Shown piece by piece: positions 7,536-15,732 of a DNA stretch of 25,445 bases. Below the pieces are notes generated by a model. It saw nothing but the letters and a program-made list of their open reading frames with translations. It did not search any database and was not told the origin of the DNA. This DNA comes from Gaertneriomyces semiglobifer (Eukaryota > Chytridiomycota > Chytridiomycetes > Spizellomycetales > Spizellomycetaceae): positions 1-25,445 of the forward strand of contig JAHLKF010000059.1 in the NCBI GenBank assembly GCA_025558075.1, in the 5' to 3' direction. Made by a program: the position numbers and the translations under genes. Position 1 is the stretch's first letter. Each line of letters starts with the position of its first letter.

Positions 7536-8057
7536 TCAACTAAAAAAATATTCAGTACTCGGAATGTCTTTACCTTCTGTATGTATTTCCAAAAATAACA
7601 TCATAAGGATTATTGAATGCGACCTCGGCCTGCTGATCGTATAATCTTGAGGCAATTGGATTGTTGGCTGAATCTTTATATTGGGAGGTGAATGTTCCTC
7701 TTCTGGTTCAACTGGCGCCTTTGCTTTTACTGGCTTCTTCTTGGGTGGTTTTGCTGCTGCCTTTGCTAATCGCGCTGCCTTCTTCTTTGCCTTTTCCTCC
7801 TGAAGCAGTCTCTTGGCCTCCTCAAGCCGTTTTTTCTCATCCTCTTCAGCCTTCTGCTTCGACATTTCGCGCAATCGCGCTGTGCGCTTCTCTCGAGCCG
7901 CGTCGAGTGCCGCCTTTTGCTTTTCAGTCATCTTTCTCTTCGCCTTTGGAGCATCCTCCGCGTGATCCTGTACATTTTCATGTACTGTGTCCTGTGCAGC
8001 GCTTGCTTCAACCTCGGGATGGGCTGTGGCGATCGATTTTTGCTGTTCTTCTTCCAT
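7536..8057 (-). pseudogene. Basic coiled-coil protein with a probable C-terminal frameshift
   Basis: From the ATG at 8057 the frame gives 173 residues. The first part is acidic, followed by TEKQKAALDAAREKRTARL, a Lys/Arg/Glu/Ala-rich coiled coil and a KPPKKKPVKAKAP tail, likely DNA- or capsid-associated. After about position 7685 the present frame becomes unlike its start. One base over, a more convincing ending appears (including AFNNPYDVIFGN) and stops at 7570-7572. The frame change is what one missing base in the short homopolymers near 7685-7690 would give. Similar basic proteins lie beside capsid genes in polinton-like viruses. The longer frame that starts upstream at 8201 overlaps the penton-like gene and reads through its coding sequence, so I prefer 8057. 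Confidence 0.55.
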
Positions 8058-8097
8058 TTTATCGTTGATTTCTTGAACACTATCAAGAAAAAAAACT

Positions 8098-8847
8098 TCA
8101 AAAAAGGTCTGCAGGATCATCATACACACCAAGAACAACAACGATTGGAGCAGTGGTCTTGATTTGTTGCATCGTTTGGCTGTCAAATAATTGGATGTCA
8201 ATAGAACTCATGCTGATTTCTCCCGTCTGGAACATTTTGTCACTCGGGTTTACCCAGGACACTACATCATTAAAGGAGTCCGGTGTGATACACGCCAGTA
8301 CGTTGATATCACTGTTAATTCCTGCAACATATGTAATTCCGTTTGACGTTTGCAGAGTTCTGCTAGTGAGAAGAATCGGTTGACTTGCAGATAGATTCAA
8401 AGGAGCAGGCAGAGTAAAGCCCGGTAATGCGTAACCGCTTTCGCTCGATTTACTCATTCCGAGTTGCAAGTATGCAGTGCTACCTCGTGCACCTTCAATC
8501 AGTTTGAACTCTTTACTTCCTGTCGTTTCGATCCTCAATCGTCGAGTTCGCTCGTCATAGGTGCAGGTATATGGCTGCGATCCTGCACCCGACATTGCAG
8601 TTGCTACTGCTGCACCAATATTAAACGCATTGTAATGTCCCGGTGCGATTGTGGCTTTTCGTGGAGTGGTGTCGCCCATCTCTGCAAAGAGGATGGTATT
8701 GTTAGTACTATTCATCATGTCCCACGATTGAATGAAATTCACCGAGATCACACGGAATGCATAGATGCTCTGAGGAGGAGAGATATAGAATGTAGCATTG
8801 CTCGAGTCCCCGACTATGGCCGTATTCAGAATATATTCTCTATACAT
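8098..8847 (-). CDS. Penton-like minor capsid protein (single jelly-roll type)
   Basis: This 249-aa protein has the layout seen in penton proteins of polinton-like viruses and virophages, which occupy the fivefold vertices of the capsid. It starts MYREYILNTAIVGDSSNATF, followed by ISPPQSIYAFRVISVNF, a typical 'peptides adopting positions on the shell' segment, then APGHYNAFNIGAAVATAM (the PGxY followed by a helix seen in this family), a strand pair around YTCTYDERTRRLRIET, and LQLGMS. The C-terminal half is beta-rich and ends in VVLGVYDDPADLF. It is divergent from the packaging ATPase with 53 bp between start codons and lies upstream of the coiled-coil and capsid genes on its strand, as expected of a virion gene block. 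The family call is by pattern. Confidence 0.65.
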   Translation of the reverse strand: MYREYILNTAIVGDSSNATFYISPPQSIYAFRVISVNFIQSWDMMNSTNNTILFAEMGDTTPRKATIAPGHYNAFNIGAAVATAMSGAGSQPYTCTYDERTRRLRIETTGSKEFKLIEGARGSTAYLQLGMSKSSESGYALPGFTLPAPLNLSASQPILLTSRTLQTSNGITYVAGINSDINVLACITPDSFNDVVSWVNPSDKMFQTGEISMSSIDIQLFDSQTMQQIKTTAPIVVVLGVYDDPADLF

Positions 8848-8877
8848 ATAGACGACAAAATATGTTGCTTGTTATAC

Positions 8878-8888
8878 TATTAAGAAGA
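8878..8888 (+). promoter_or_regulatory. TATTAAGAAGA upstream motif
   Basis: TATTAAGAAGA ends exactly 12 bases before the ATG of the packaging ATPase gene. This is the same motif and spacing as at 4467-4477. It sits in the 53-bp divergent region shared with the penton-like gene. Confidence 0.55.
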
Positions 8889-8900
8889 AATTAATCCGCT

Positions 8901-9635
8901 ATGTACATTCACAAGGTAAAGATCCCCAAAGAAAACGAGGTAAAACTCGTTGATAAGACACCGAACGGATTTCCCAGAAAGTTCTTTGTTCTCTCCATTG
9001 TCGGCTCTTCACGATCCGGTAAAACAACTTGTCAAGTCAACCTTATCGAGAAACTTGCTCCAGCGTACTCTGCGGTGTGCATATTTACACCCTCCATTGA
9101 AGATCCCATTTGGAGCAGCCTTAAGCGAAAGAACAATGTATACATTTCTCATTTAGTCTCCAACCATGTCCTCAACGCCTTGTTTGAAAAACAACGCATG
9201 CTCTACAGAACAGACAAAACACGACAACACATTCTTATTGTTATCGACGACTATGGAATACTCGCTAGACAGACCGGCAATGACCCGAAGAAGGAACTCA
9301 AGAAACATGAAGAAATATCCAGCGGTATCAAAGAGATGCTGGACACTCTGTACTCTCGAGCGAGACACAGCGGCATTTCATTAATGTGCTCCTTCCATGA
9401 CACTCTGCAAATGACACCATTGCAGCGTGTCAATAACACACACGTCATTCTTTATCGACTGAATATGAAGCAATATGAAAAGATCGCACCTGAACTGAGA
9501 TGTCACCTCACTGAACGCGAGTTTATCGATGTTGCAGATCGAGCAACAAAAGAACCGTATTCATTCCTCTACATTGATCTAAAGACACCAAAGAATGAGG
9601 ACGTGTTCACCGAGGGAAAACCGAGCACAGAATAA
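8901..9635 (+). CDS. A32/FtsK-HerA-type genome packaging ATPase
   Basis: A 244-aa P-loop ATPase of the kind that pumps viral DNA into preformed capsids. Walker A is GSSRSGKTT at residues 35-43, and Walker B is HILIVIDDYG with Asp116/Asp117. LMCSFHDTLQ (about 160) fits the sensor region downstream of Walker B. The short length and the YSFLYIDLKTP ending fit the minimal packaging ATPases of polinton-like viruses and virophages. It is intact. The TATTAAGAAGA motif lies upstream, and the second capsid gene follows on the same strand. A different packaging ATPase lies in the right block at 18544-19500; the two share only the P-loop layout. Confidence 0.85.
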   Translation: MYIHKVKIPKENEVKLVDKTPNGFPRKFFVLSIVGSSRSGKTTCQVNLIEKLAPAYSAVCIFTPSIEDPIWSSLKRKNNVYISHLVSNHVLNALFEKQRMLYRTDKTRQHILIVIDDYGILARQTGNDPKKELKKHEEISSGIKEMLDTLYSRARHSGISLMCSFHDTLQMTPLQRVNNTHVILYRLNMKQYEKIAPELRCHLTEREFIDVADRATKEPYSFLYIDLKTPKNEDVFTEGKPSTE

Positions 9636-9679
9636 GCATGGGCCTTAAACGCAGCACTAATAATTACCTCGTTTTCTAT

Positions 9680-9690
9680 TATCAAAAGAA
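9680..9690 (+). promoter_or_regulatory. TATCAAAAGAA upstream motif
   Basis: TATCAAAAGAA is a relaxed version of TATTAAGAAGA and lies 7 bases before the preferred ATG (9698) of the second capsid gene. It supports the start at 9698 over 9638. Confidence 0.35.
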
Positions 9691-9697
9691 ACGTTCC

Positions 9698-10877
9698 ATG
9701 TCTGAGATTCCTGCTCGGCAATTTGGTGACCCTTTGGGAAAGGGTATACATACCTTCTCTCCTACCGATCAAGCCGAATATTCTTCAAAGGACCGCAGTT
9801 CGACTCCCATCCGTATTGTATGTGATTCTTGCACGACATCATTTGACCTTACAAAAATGGTCCTCTCCATGGATGTTTCCGCATATAACAACGGAACCGC
9901 TATTACTCCTGGTGCCGATATTAAGAACACTTATCTCGGTCTTGAGGCCATCATTCAGTCTTTGACTATCACGGCCGCAGGGCAAGTTGTTGAGAAAATT
10001 CATAACTACCCGGCTTTCTTGAGCAGCATCTACAAGAACATGTCGGCCGGACATAAGAAATTGTTGAGACAACTTAGCGGTTATTCAAACGATAATATAT
10101 TCGACACTCGAGCAACTGTCTCCATGAACATGCATCCATGGGTTGGTTTTTGTAATCCTAAGAATAAAAATTTCTTTCACGTGTTTGCACTCCCGGACCA
10201 GACACTGGAGTTCACCATCGCCCTTGCACACCCAGCCTCCGTATTCCCAAATGGGAATGTGGACGAAATCCGTGTCAGCAACATTAGGCTCTTGATGCCT
10301 TATCATACTCCGAGCCCTCAGTTCGTTAATGCAACTCGAGCCATCTCCTATGAGTATACGAGAACAACCCAGGCTCTGGTGCCGGCTTCTGGCACTGAAA
10401 AGAATATTTTTAATCTGAATATGTCCGGAGTGCGATCCTTGCAGGGATTGATGCAATGTTTGTTGACGCAAATGCTGATACTACAAAGGATGCTGCTTTG
10501 AACTATTCCTCTTGGGATCTCAGGGAGTGGCGTCTTGTTCTTGGTATGACCGCAATTCCCAGCGGGAAAGCCGGCTTCAAGCATTCAACAACCGACAATC
10601 AGACATTGCTCGCCAGTCTGTTATCGCAGACTGATTTTGACAGTCTCGGCGATATGGATATCTCATTTGCTGATTATGACAAGAAGCAATTCTCCTTTGG
10701 CTGGTCGTTCCAAGACCGTACCGAGTCTTCGAGCGCTGGTTTGTCATTTGAAGGAACAAATTCGTCACTTAAAATTGCCACGATTCATGACACTGTTCTT
10801 CCTAGTCGGTTCGTTTACTTGTGAACTACTACGAGAATGTTACGCTGAGCATTGGTGGAGTCTTTGCTGATGTATAG
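9698..10877 (+). pseudogene. Major capsid protein, copy 2, with two frameshifts
   Basis: This is a paralogue of the capsid protein at 6264-7511, with the shared blocks listed there. The present frame from 9698 stops at 10501. Near 10440-10452 the coding signal moves to the next frame (IDAMFVDANADTTKD), and near 10803-10812 it moves again to reach a TAG at 10875-10877. Each change has the sign of a single missing base. With both breaks ignored the gene matches copy 1 in length and in its closing hydrophobic strand. An in-frame ATG at 9638 would add 20 residues, but those resemble an AT-rich leader (YLVFYYQKKRS), and a promoter-like motif lies between the two starts. As written the gene would give only a truncated product; assembly error is an alternative. 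Confidence 0.75.
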
Positions 10878-10889
10878 GTTGCGTTTAGG

Positions 10890-10975
10890 ACAAATCTTTT
10901 TTTCAGAACATATGATTGGGAGCATCAAGGTGCTCCCTACATCCCAAATCAGTGCTCGTTCTGATTAAGATTTGT
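10890..10975. other. Three-way-junction-like inverted repeat structure
   Basis: An outer 9-bp stem (ACAAATCTT at 10890-10898 with AAGATTTGT at 10967-10975) encloses two hairpins. The first is GGGAGCA at 10918-10924 with TGCTCCC at 10931-10937 and a 6-base loop. The second is AATCAG at 10947-10952 with CTGATT at 10961-10966 and an 8-base loop, directly abutting the outer stem. It lies between the convergent capsid and 91-aa genes, so a 3'-end-processing or termination role is possible. Confidence 0.6.
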
Positions 10976-11131
10976 TTTATAGGCATTTTTTGTTACTACG
11001 TTGAAGCCACCATAAACCAACAAGTAACCGGTCTGAGCATATCGACTAATAACATGCTCCACAGGATTCCTGTGATGTACATCAATACATCATAGAAACC
11101 TATATACCGAGTAACAGTATATTTAAGCACC

Positions 11132-11407
11132 CTAGATGCTGGGTGCTTTGCTCTTGCCCTTTCTTTTCTTTGGTGCTTCTTCAACTTTGACATGATCCTT
11201 GTATTGAGAACTCAGTTTATTGAATAGAAGCGACCATTTCAGAACTTTGAATGTTCCTTCGTCCACCACATTTTCCGTATTCATCTCTTCAAGATCTTTC
11301 ACAAACTGTTCCTGAAACTCTGGCTTTAATGCGTCGAACAACTCTAAACACGTCACTTGAACACATTCTTTAGGCGTATCATAATATGAATCGCTGAATT
11401 CGAACAT
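11132..11407 (-). CDS. Hypothetical 91-aa protein
   Basis: A 91-residue frame with the ATG at 11407. The body is acidic and helical (YYDTPKECVQVTCLELFDAL, FQEQFVKDLEEM), and the tail is basic (APKKRKGKSKAPSI) and resembles a nuclear localisation signal. I do not recognise it. It is convergent with the second capsid gene and divergent from the 84-aa zinc-binding gene; a 17-bp inverted repeat lies between the two start codons. The region between its stop and the capsid gene holds the structured repeat at 10890-10975. Confidence 0.5.
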   Translation of the reverse strand: MFEFSDSYYDTPKECVQVTCLELFDALKPEFQEQFVKDLEEMNTENVVDEGTFKVLKWSLLFNKLSSQYKDHVKVEEAPKKRKGKSKAPSI

Positions 11408-11440
11408 TTACAAAGAACTATCAAAAATCCTATTTAAACA

Positions 11441-11457
11441 TTATACAGAATGTATAA
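11441..11457. promoter_or_regulatory. Inverted repeat in a divergent promoter
   Basis: TTATACA and TGTATAA, separated by GAA, form a 17-bp inverted repeat between the divergent starts at 11407 and 11478. The position suits an operator for a dimeric regulator. This is inference. Confidence 0.4.
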
Positions 11458-11477
11458 GTTCTGTTCCAACCGCACAT

Positions 11478-11732
11478 GTGATTTATTCCCTCATTTCCTA
11501 TTTAAAGAAAGTACAACATGGCCAAAGAGACGTTCCCGTATACACACCCCAGCGCGATAAACAAGGTAATTTAATTATTCCAGATCGCTGCAAAAAGTGC
11601 AAGACAGATGACTGCCCTACCATTATTCCAAAGATGAAAGGCCGCCCTTATTGTCTCGAATGCTGGAGCAAGCGCCGGGAAGTCAAAGACTATGTTCTGG
11701 TACCTGACTCGGAAAGTGATGAGGAAACCTAG
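11478..11732 (+). CDS. Small zinc-ribbon-like protein, 84 aa
   Basis: The 84-aa product has five cysteines in a metal-binding arrangement: CKKC at 38-41, Cys46, and CLEC at 59-62. Between them lies a short basic loop, and the C-terminus is acidic (VPDSESDEET). This suggests a small zinc ribbon, perhaps a transcription or replication accessory factor; no family can be named. The first 25 residues are less convincing, but no later in-frame Met precedes the first CxxC. Its stop codon overlaps the stop of the convergent primase-helicase gene by a few bases, which indicates a compact viral layout. Confidence 0.55.
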   Translation: MIYSLISYLKKVQHGQRDVPVYTPQRDKQGNLIIPDRCKKCKTDDCPTIIPKMKGRPYCLECWSKRREVKDYVLVPDSESDEET

Positions 11733-14254
11733 CAGTCCCTGATACGTGATCGTTTTGCTCCCGAACCAGCGAGTCCATCAAGAATGGAGCGTTTTTTGAT
11801 AAGTGGAGGCGAAGTTGGTTCCAGATCCACTGTCATTTCCTCAGCATCTGGGACGATCTTGTATGTGGATGTCGATTTTTCATTACGGTCAATCAAAAGA
11901 TCATATATGAAGGTGCGCTTTGTTCGGTTTGCAGAATCGTATTCCTCACAACATTTATCTTTACCTCCTTTTGCACGATTGTTGCAAGATTTGCATATAT
12001 GCATTCTCTCGACCTCATATCCAAGACTTTTGAAAGTCGAATAATCGTTATCGTCCCATGTATATTTCTGCCCTGGATGATTAAACTTCATATAACGCAT
12101 GAAGGCCTTTTTCACGTCTTCGATATGAACCTTGATTCTATCGGCGCCTGGAAGCACTTTTTTCTTGACGCAATACGAAGCCGTAGAAGAGGCGTTTTCC
12201 TCTGCAGGTGCAGTGAGGAATCGATGCAACCAATTGGTCGCTTTTCTTGCAATTTCTTGATTGTCTCGAAAGTACACTGGAGCAAAGTCCCAGAAACTTT
12301 GTCCCTTGTGGGATTCCCTCAATATATAATATATTTTTAATGACTTGTATATAAGGTTTGGCAGTTCGTTTTTGATGACTACTTCCTCAATGCTGGTGTC
12401 TTTATCAGTAACAAAGTTTTCAAACACAAAAATGGGCACACGATTCACAATGGCTCCCTTCTTATCATCATAGTTAGGAAACACGTTCCCCGCCATCATA
12501 ATAGGTGTTTTAAAGGCACCAGTGGTCGCTTTCGCATGTTTGGCCGCGACATTGACAAAGTCACCGTCAATCATTGATTGAAGCATCGTAGGATCAAATG
12601 TGTCCTTCATATTGTGAGGTATTTCCGGAACCAATAGCAGTTCTTTTCCAATGATATTCTCCAAGCCAAAGATCTTCTCAGTGTTCGCAGCCAGTATTGC
12701 CACTTCGGAAATATCGAACATTGCTTTTATGATATTGAGTAATGTCGACTTTCCGGTGCGTGACTCTCCATATAGTAAAAGTGCGACTGCCCACTTGTCA
12801 TACTGTCCAACATCAAAGAATAATCGTCCAATTAACCCGATAACAACATTGTAAATGTTTTTACGCTCTTCTTGATCGTATCCTGTCAGTTGATGCATGA
12901 CAACTTGATCAAACATTGGAGTATAGTCGCTCTTGGTAAAGTCTTGGTCAATACAATGTCGGGCAGCCACTCCCTTCAAAGTCGCATCAGAATAAGGAAC
13001 AAATGTATTCGTATCAAGAAGTAGCGCACCATTCCGAAAGGCAATCACATTGCGGTCGCGCTGCAGAAAAGGAAGATCTGGGTCGTTGTACATCTCCAAG
13101 TGTTTCAGAATATCCAAGTGTCGTTTTGGGGCTGACACGTAGATTTTGTTCTTTCTCAACACCTTGTTCACCCATTCTTGGTAGGAAAGATATTTGACGT
13201 ACGCACATGGTTTGTTTTCAAGAGGCCTGTATATCCAATTGTTGTATTTCTTCAATGAGTCTCGTTTTGCAATAGTCCATAATTCGGACATCAACAGATA
13301 ATGCGGGGTATCTTTGACATCGTCTTCATTACTTGTTTCCTCTTCCTTTTTGACAATCACATTATGTTTTTGGTCTCCATTGTTGGGACGACAGACAAAC
13401 AACAATTTACCACCAAATCGAACCAGGAAGGGGTGGTTCTTGTGGTTGACATGTCTACGCTTGCATATCGTACAGTCAAAATCCTTGGTTTCTTTCAAAA
13501 TTATTCGACTGTACGAATCGACATTGACAACTTCATGATCTTGATAATATGGAGAGGTTTTGAAGACCTCAAAATCTTCCAATGTTATTGAATCATTTGC
13601 GAAAGCATTGATGAAGTGATTTTTTACTTTTGTTTCATGTCGAGCCTTTTTAAGCCCATTGCAGGTTTTGAGGATGTTATTCCGAATCCATGTGGGCAAG
13701 GGTGCTATTTCAGTTTCATCCAACCATTCGTACTTTCCAGTTTTGATAGAACTCGGAGGTGCCATAATAAATCCTCCATCGCCACGAAGATCGATCCCAC
13801 ACAAACGTCCATCGGCCCTTGACATTACTCTTGTGGAGGTCGTCGCTACTGATTGTCCCAATTCATCATCCCATCGAAAGTAGTAGTGCAAGCCACCTGA
13901 CGGTGATCTGCATTTGAGTGTCTTTGGATCCCCATGTTCTTTGATCATTTCCTGCCAATCTGAAAGACCGGTCTCAGCGCTATAGTCATCGTTGGGCGCT
14001 TCATCTTCTTTCGGCTCCTTCTTATCGATATCCACGACAACTATGCCCGATTTTTCTCCAGTCAAAACCCCAATATTACTTCTCACACCCCGTAAACACT
14101 TTAAAACCTTATTCCAATCTGATACATTGTATTCCTTCCAATCGCCCAAAGGTCTTTTCTCCTTCGGATGTGCTGGAATCGGCACAAAGCCCTTTTTTAA
14201 CAGTTTTGCCTTTGCTGACTTTAATTGATCGAGTATGACACCTTCCAAACTCAT
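11729..14254 (-). CDS. Primase-polymerase / superfamily 3 helicase
   Basis: An intact 841-aa replication protein. The N-terminus is a PrimPol domain (archaeo-eukaryotic primase superfamily): VVVDIDKK with Asp75/Asp77, SPSGGLHYYFRW around 118-128 and GIDLRGDGGFIMAPPS around 153-168. A middle segment has Cys261-x2-Cys264 and nearby His/Cys residues that may bind zinc. The D5-like region leads into an SF3 helicase: Walker A LYGESRTGKST (494-504), Walker B ELLLVPEIP with Glu544, and motif C with Asn590 in MMAGNVFPNYDD. A second Cys cluster (CKSCNNR...KCC) lies near 755-775, before the tail. This enzyme would prime and unwind the genome during replication, as in virophages and polinton-like viruses that lack PolB. 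A minus-strand TATA box lies 65 bp upstream. Confidence 0.9.
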   Translation of the reverse strand: MSLEGVILDQLKSAKAKLLKKGFVPIPAHPKEKRPLGDWKEYNVSDWNKVLKCLRGVRSNIGVLTGEKSGIVVVDIDKKEPKEDEAPNDDYSAETGLSDWQEMIKEHGDPKTLKCRSPSGGLHYYFRWDDELGQSVATTSTRVMSRADGRLCGIDLRGDGGFIMAPPSSIKTGKYEWLDETEIAPLPTWIRNNILKTCNGLKKARHETKVKNHFINAFANDSITLEDFEVFKTSPYYQDHEVVNVDSYSRIILKETKDFDCTICKRRHVNHKNHPFLVRFGGKLLFVCRPNNGDQKHNVIVKKEEETSNEDDVKDTPHYLLMSELWTIAKRDSLKKYNNWIYRPLENKPCAYVKYLSYQEWVNKVLRKNKIYVSAPKRHLDILKHLEMYNDPDLPFLQRDRNVIAFRNGALLLDTNTFVPYSDATLKGVAARHCIDQDFTKSDYTPMFDQVVMHQLTGYDQEERKNIYNVVIGLIGRLFFDVGQYDKWAVALLLYGESRTGKSTLLNIIKAMFDISEVAILAANTEKIFGLENIIGKELLLVPEIPHNMKDTFDPTMLQSMIDGDFVNVAAKHAKATTGAFKTPIMMAGNVFPNYDDKKGAIVNRVPIFVFENFVTDKDTSIEEVVIKNELPNLIYKSLKIYYILRESHKGQSFWDFAPVYFRDNQEIARKATNWLHRFLTAPAEENASSTASYCVKKKVLPGADRIKVHIEDVKKAFMRYMKFNHPGQKYTWDDNDYSTFKSLGYEVERMHICKSCNNRAKGGKDKCCEEYDSANRTKRTFIYDLLIDRNEKSTSTYKIVPDAEEMTVDLEPTSPPLIKKRSILDGLAGSGAKRSRIRDC

Positions 14255-14318
14255 TCTAGGTCTTTTGATTAGAAAAGTAAATTGACAGACCCCCCTATAG
14301 AACAGATATAACCTCTAA

Positions 14319-14327
14319 CCTTTATAT
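14319..14327 (-). promoter_or_regulatory. TATA box for the primase-helicase gene
   Basis: The minus strand reads CATATAAAGG in this position, about 65 bp before the ATG at 14254. It is one arm of a divergent region whose other arm is the plus-strand TATA at 14429-14438. Confidence 0.45.
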
Positions 14328-14428
14328 GTCTTTTTTAAACATCTAAAAAAAGGTATCTAATGCAGAAGACACATGTATATGCGATGTTTTTGCGCGTATT
14401 TTACATCTATTTTATCGACTGAACATAC

Positions 14429-14439
14429 CATATATAAAG
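14429..14439 (+). promoter_or_regulatory. TATA box for the zinc-ribbon protein gene
   Basis: CATATATAAAGACA occurs here, about 80 bp before the ATG at 14517. It lies downstream of the earlier in-frame ATG at 14373, so it favours 14517 as the true start. Confidence 0.5.
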
Positions 14440-14516
14440 ACATCTGCACTTACATATTAAAACAGGAAAAACTGGGTCACTTGGGTAACTCCAAATCAAA
14501 AATTGCAGTATTTCTA

Positions 14517-15173
14517 ATGGCAGACGATAGTGACGAACAGGACGCTCAGTACTACCACAAAATCTTTCGACAGCAAATAGTCAAACATTCCAACCATGAC
14601 AACTATCGCGAGGCTATACTCGAATTTTGTGTGGAGAATGTTTACAAAAGTGACGTAGTCGTCAAATGCATCTGCACCCATGATATTAAGGAAATATGTG
14701 AAGTGGTATCGAGTGAAAATGGGAAACGTCTCATTATTGGCAACAAATGCATACAGAACTTTTTCCCTCAAGCCCAACGGGACCTGGCACTTGAAAAACT
14801 CCGCATCCTCAAAAGAAAGACATGGGATTGTCAGATTCCAAAGTGCAAGAAACGTTATTTAAAATCGACGGCGAAAAGTGTCGAAATCTGTAATAGATGT
14901 TTTAACTCTTACAAAAAATGTGAACAAACCAAATGTCAGAAATGGTTTTATTGCGAAGAAAAGGACCGAAAGTGGAAACCAAAATGTCCTCCGTGTTGGT
15001 CTAAGGAAAATCAAAATAGCAAGCCAGTACCTTTCAAGCAAGCAACATCAAAAAATGCACAAAATCGTCCCTGTTCGACAAAAAACTGTCCTCGAATGAC
15101 ATCAAGCAAGAAACCCGGCTTCCACAAGTTCTGTGAGGAGTGCTATTTTAGAAAGTTGTCTCGGGGCCAGTAA
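14517..15173 (+). CDS. Multi-zinc-ribbon protein with an IGNKCIQNF motif
   Basis: From the ATG at 14517 the product has 218 aa and begins MADDSDEQDAQYYHKIF. A first cysteine module (KCICTHDIKEICEVV, then IIGNKCIQNFF) resembles a zinc-binding motif of the CxC...IGxxCIxxF type that I recall from large DNA virus proteins; this is pattern memory, not a search. Three further modules follow the same scheme, a CxxxxC pair and later a CxxC pair: CQIPKC with CNRC, CEQTKC with CPPC, and CSTKNC with CEEC. The protein is Lys-rich between modules, consistent with nucleic-acid binding. It may be a transcription or replication accessory factor. A start at 14373 would place the coding sequence upstream of the TATA box. 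It is the last gene of the left block before about 900 bp without a clear gene. Confidence 0.65.
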   Translation: MADDSDEQDAQYYHKIFRQQIVKHSNHDNYREAILEFCVENVYKSDVVVKCICTHDIKEICEVVSSENGKRLIIGNKCIQNFFPQAQRDLALEKLRILKRKTWDCQIPKCKKRYLKSTAKSVEICNRCFNSYKKCEQTKCQKWFYCEEKDRKWKPKCPPCWSKENQNSKPVPFKQATSKNAQNRPCSTKNCPRMTSSKKPGFHKFCEECYFRKLSRGQ

Positions 15174-15524
15174 AAGCCTGTAAAAGTTGTATTGACCCAG
15201 ACCGGTTGAGGGATTGGCTCGATAGATTTTGTGTGTATATAACATACTTTTGCTTAATGGAGATGCTTATGAAGTAGTGTGTGAAGGGGCGTATATTATT
15301 TTTTCTTTCGAAGAAAAATGGGTAAGTGGGTCAGCGGGAAAAGCAATATAGCGTTAAAAAAAAGGAAGAAAAAAGGGATTTAGAAAAGGTGTTTTTTTAA
15401 GAAAGCAGGAAGAAACTAAAGTAAAAAGGCGAAAATAGGTGACCCAATTTCTCAAAGGAGCGGCGATCGAAAAAAATCGAGGTTTTTGAAGATTTGGGTT
15501 AGCAGAAATATTCGTAAATGAAAT

Positions 15525-15543
15525 GGCATATATAAGGACATGG
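15525..15543 (+). promoter_or_regulatory. TATA-containing 19-bp block, copy 1
   Basis: GGCATATATAAGGACATGG occurs here and again, identically, at 15714-15732. The core GCATATA also appears in the divergent TATA boxes at 763-776 and 1012-1026. Confidence 0.6.
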
Positions 15544-15663
15544 GAAATGCGTTGACGAATACAAGTCCCGTAGCGCCATAGGCGAGGGCCGTTTATCGAC
15601 GAAATGAACGCGCGCGTTTGATTTGATAAGGTTCATAGGATATATGCGCGAAGCATTGAGGAT

Positions 15664-15707
15664 TTATCGATAAGTGTCTGATGTCAGAGTTCTGGACTTA
15701 TCGATGA
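15664..15707. promoter_or_regulatory. TTATCGATAA palindrome and near-copy
   Basis: TTATCGATAA lies at 15664-15673 and TTATCGATGA at 15698-15707, just upstream of the second TATA block. They match the pair at 1620-1646. Confidence 0.45.
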
Positions 15708-15713
15708 AGACGA

Positions 15714-15732
15714 GGCATATATAAGGACATGG
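15714..15732 (+). promoter_or_regulatory. TATA-containing 19-bp block, copy 2
   Basis: This is an identical copy of the block at 15525-15543, 189 bp further on. It is the nearest clear TATA box upstream of the GCAATGTC repeat region and the 16061-16456 ORF. Confidence 0.6.

Noticed and set aside
9638..9697. Upstream start of the second capsid gene at 9638
   Set aside because: The 20 extra residues look like a translated AT-rich leader, and a promoter-like TATCAAAAGAA lies between the two ATGs.
10890..10975. tRNA gene
   Set aside because: It has an outer stem with an abutting hairpin, but the stems are 9, 7 and 6 bp, the last loop has 8 bases without a TTCRA motif, and no D-arm or anticodon arm is visible.
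10996..11193. 65-aa minus-strand ORF
   Set aside because: It overlaps the 91-aa gene in another frame and has no protein-like pattern.
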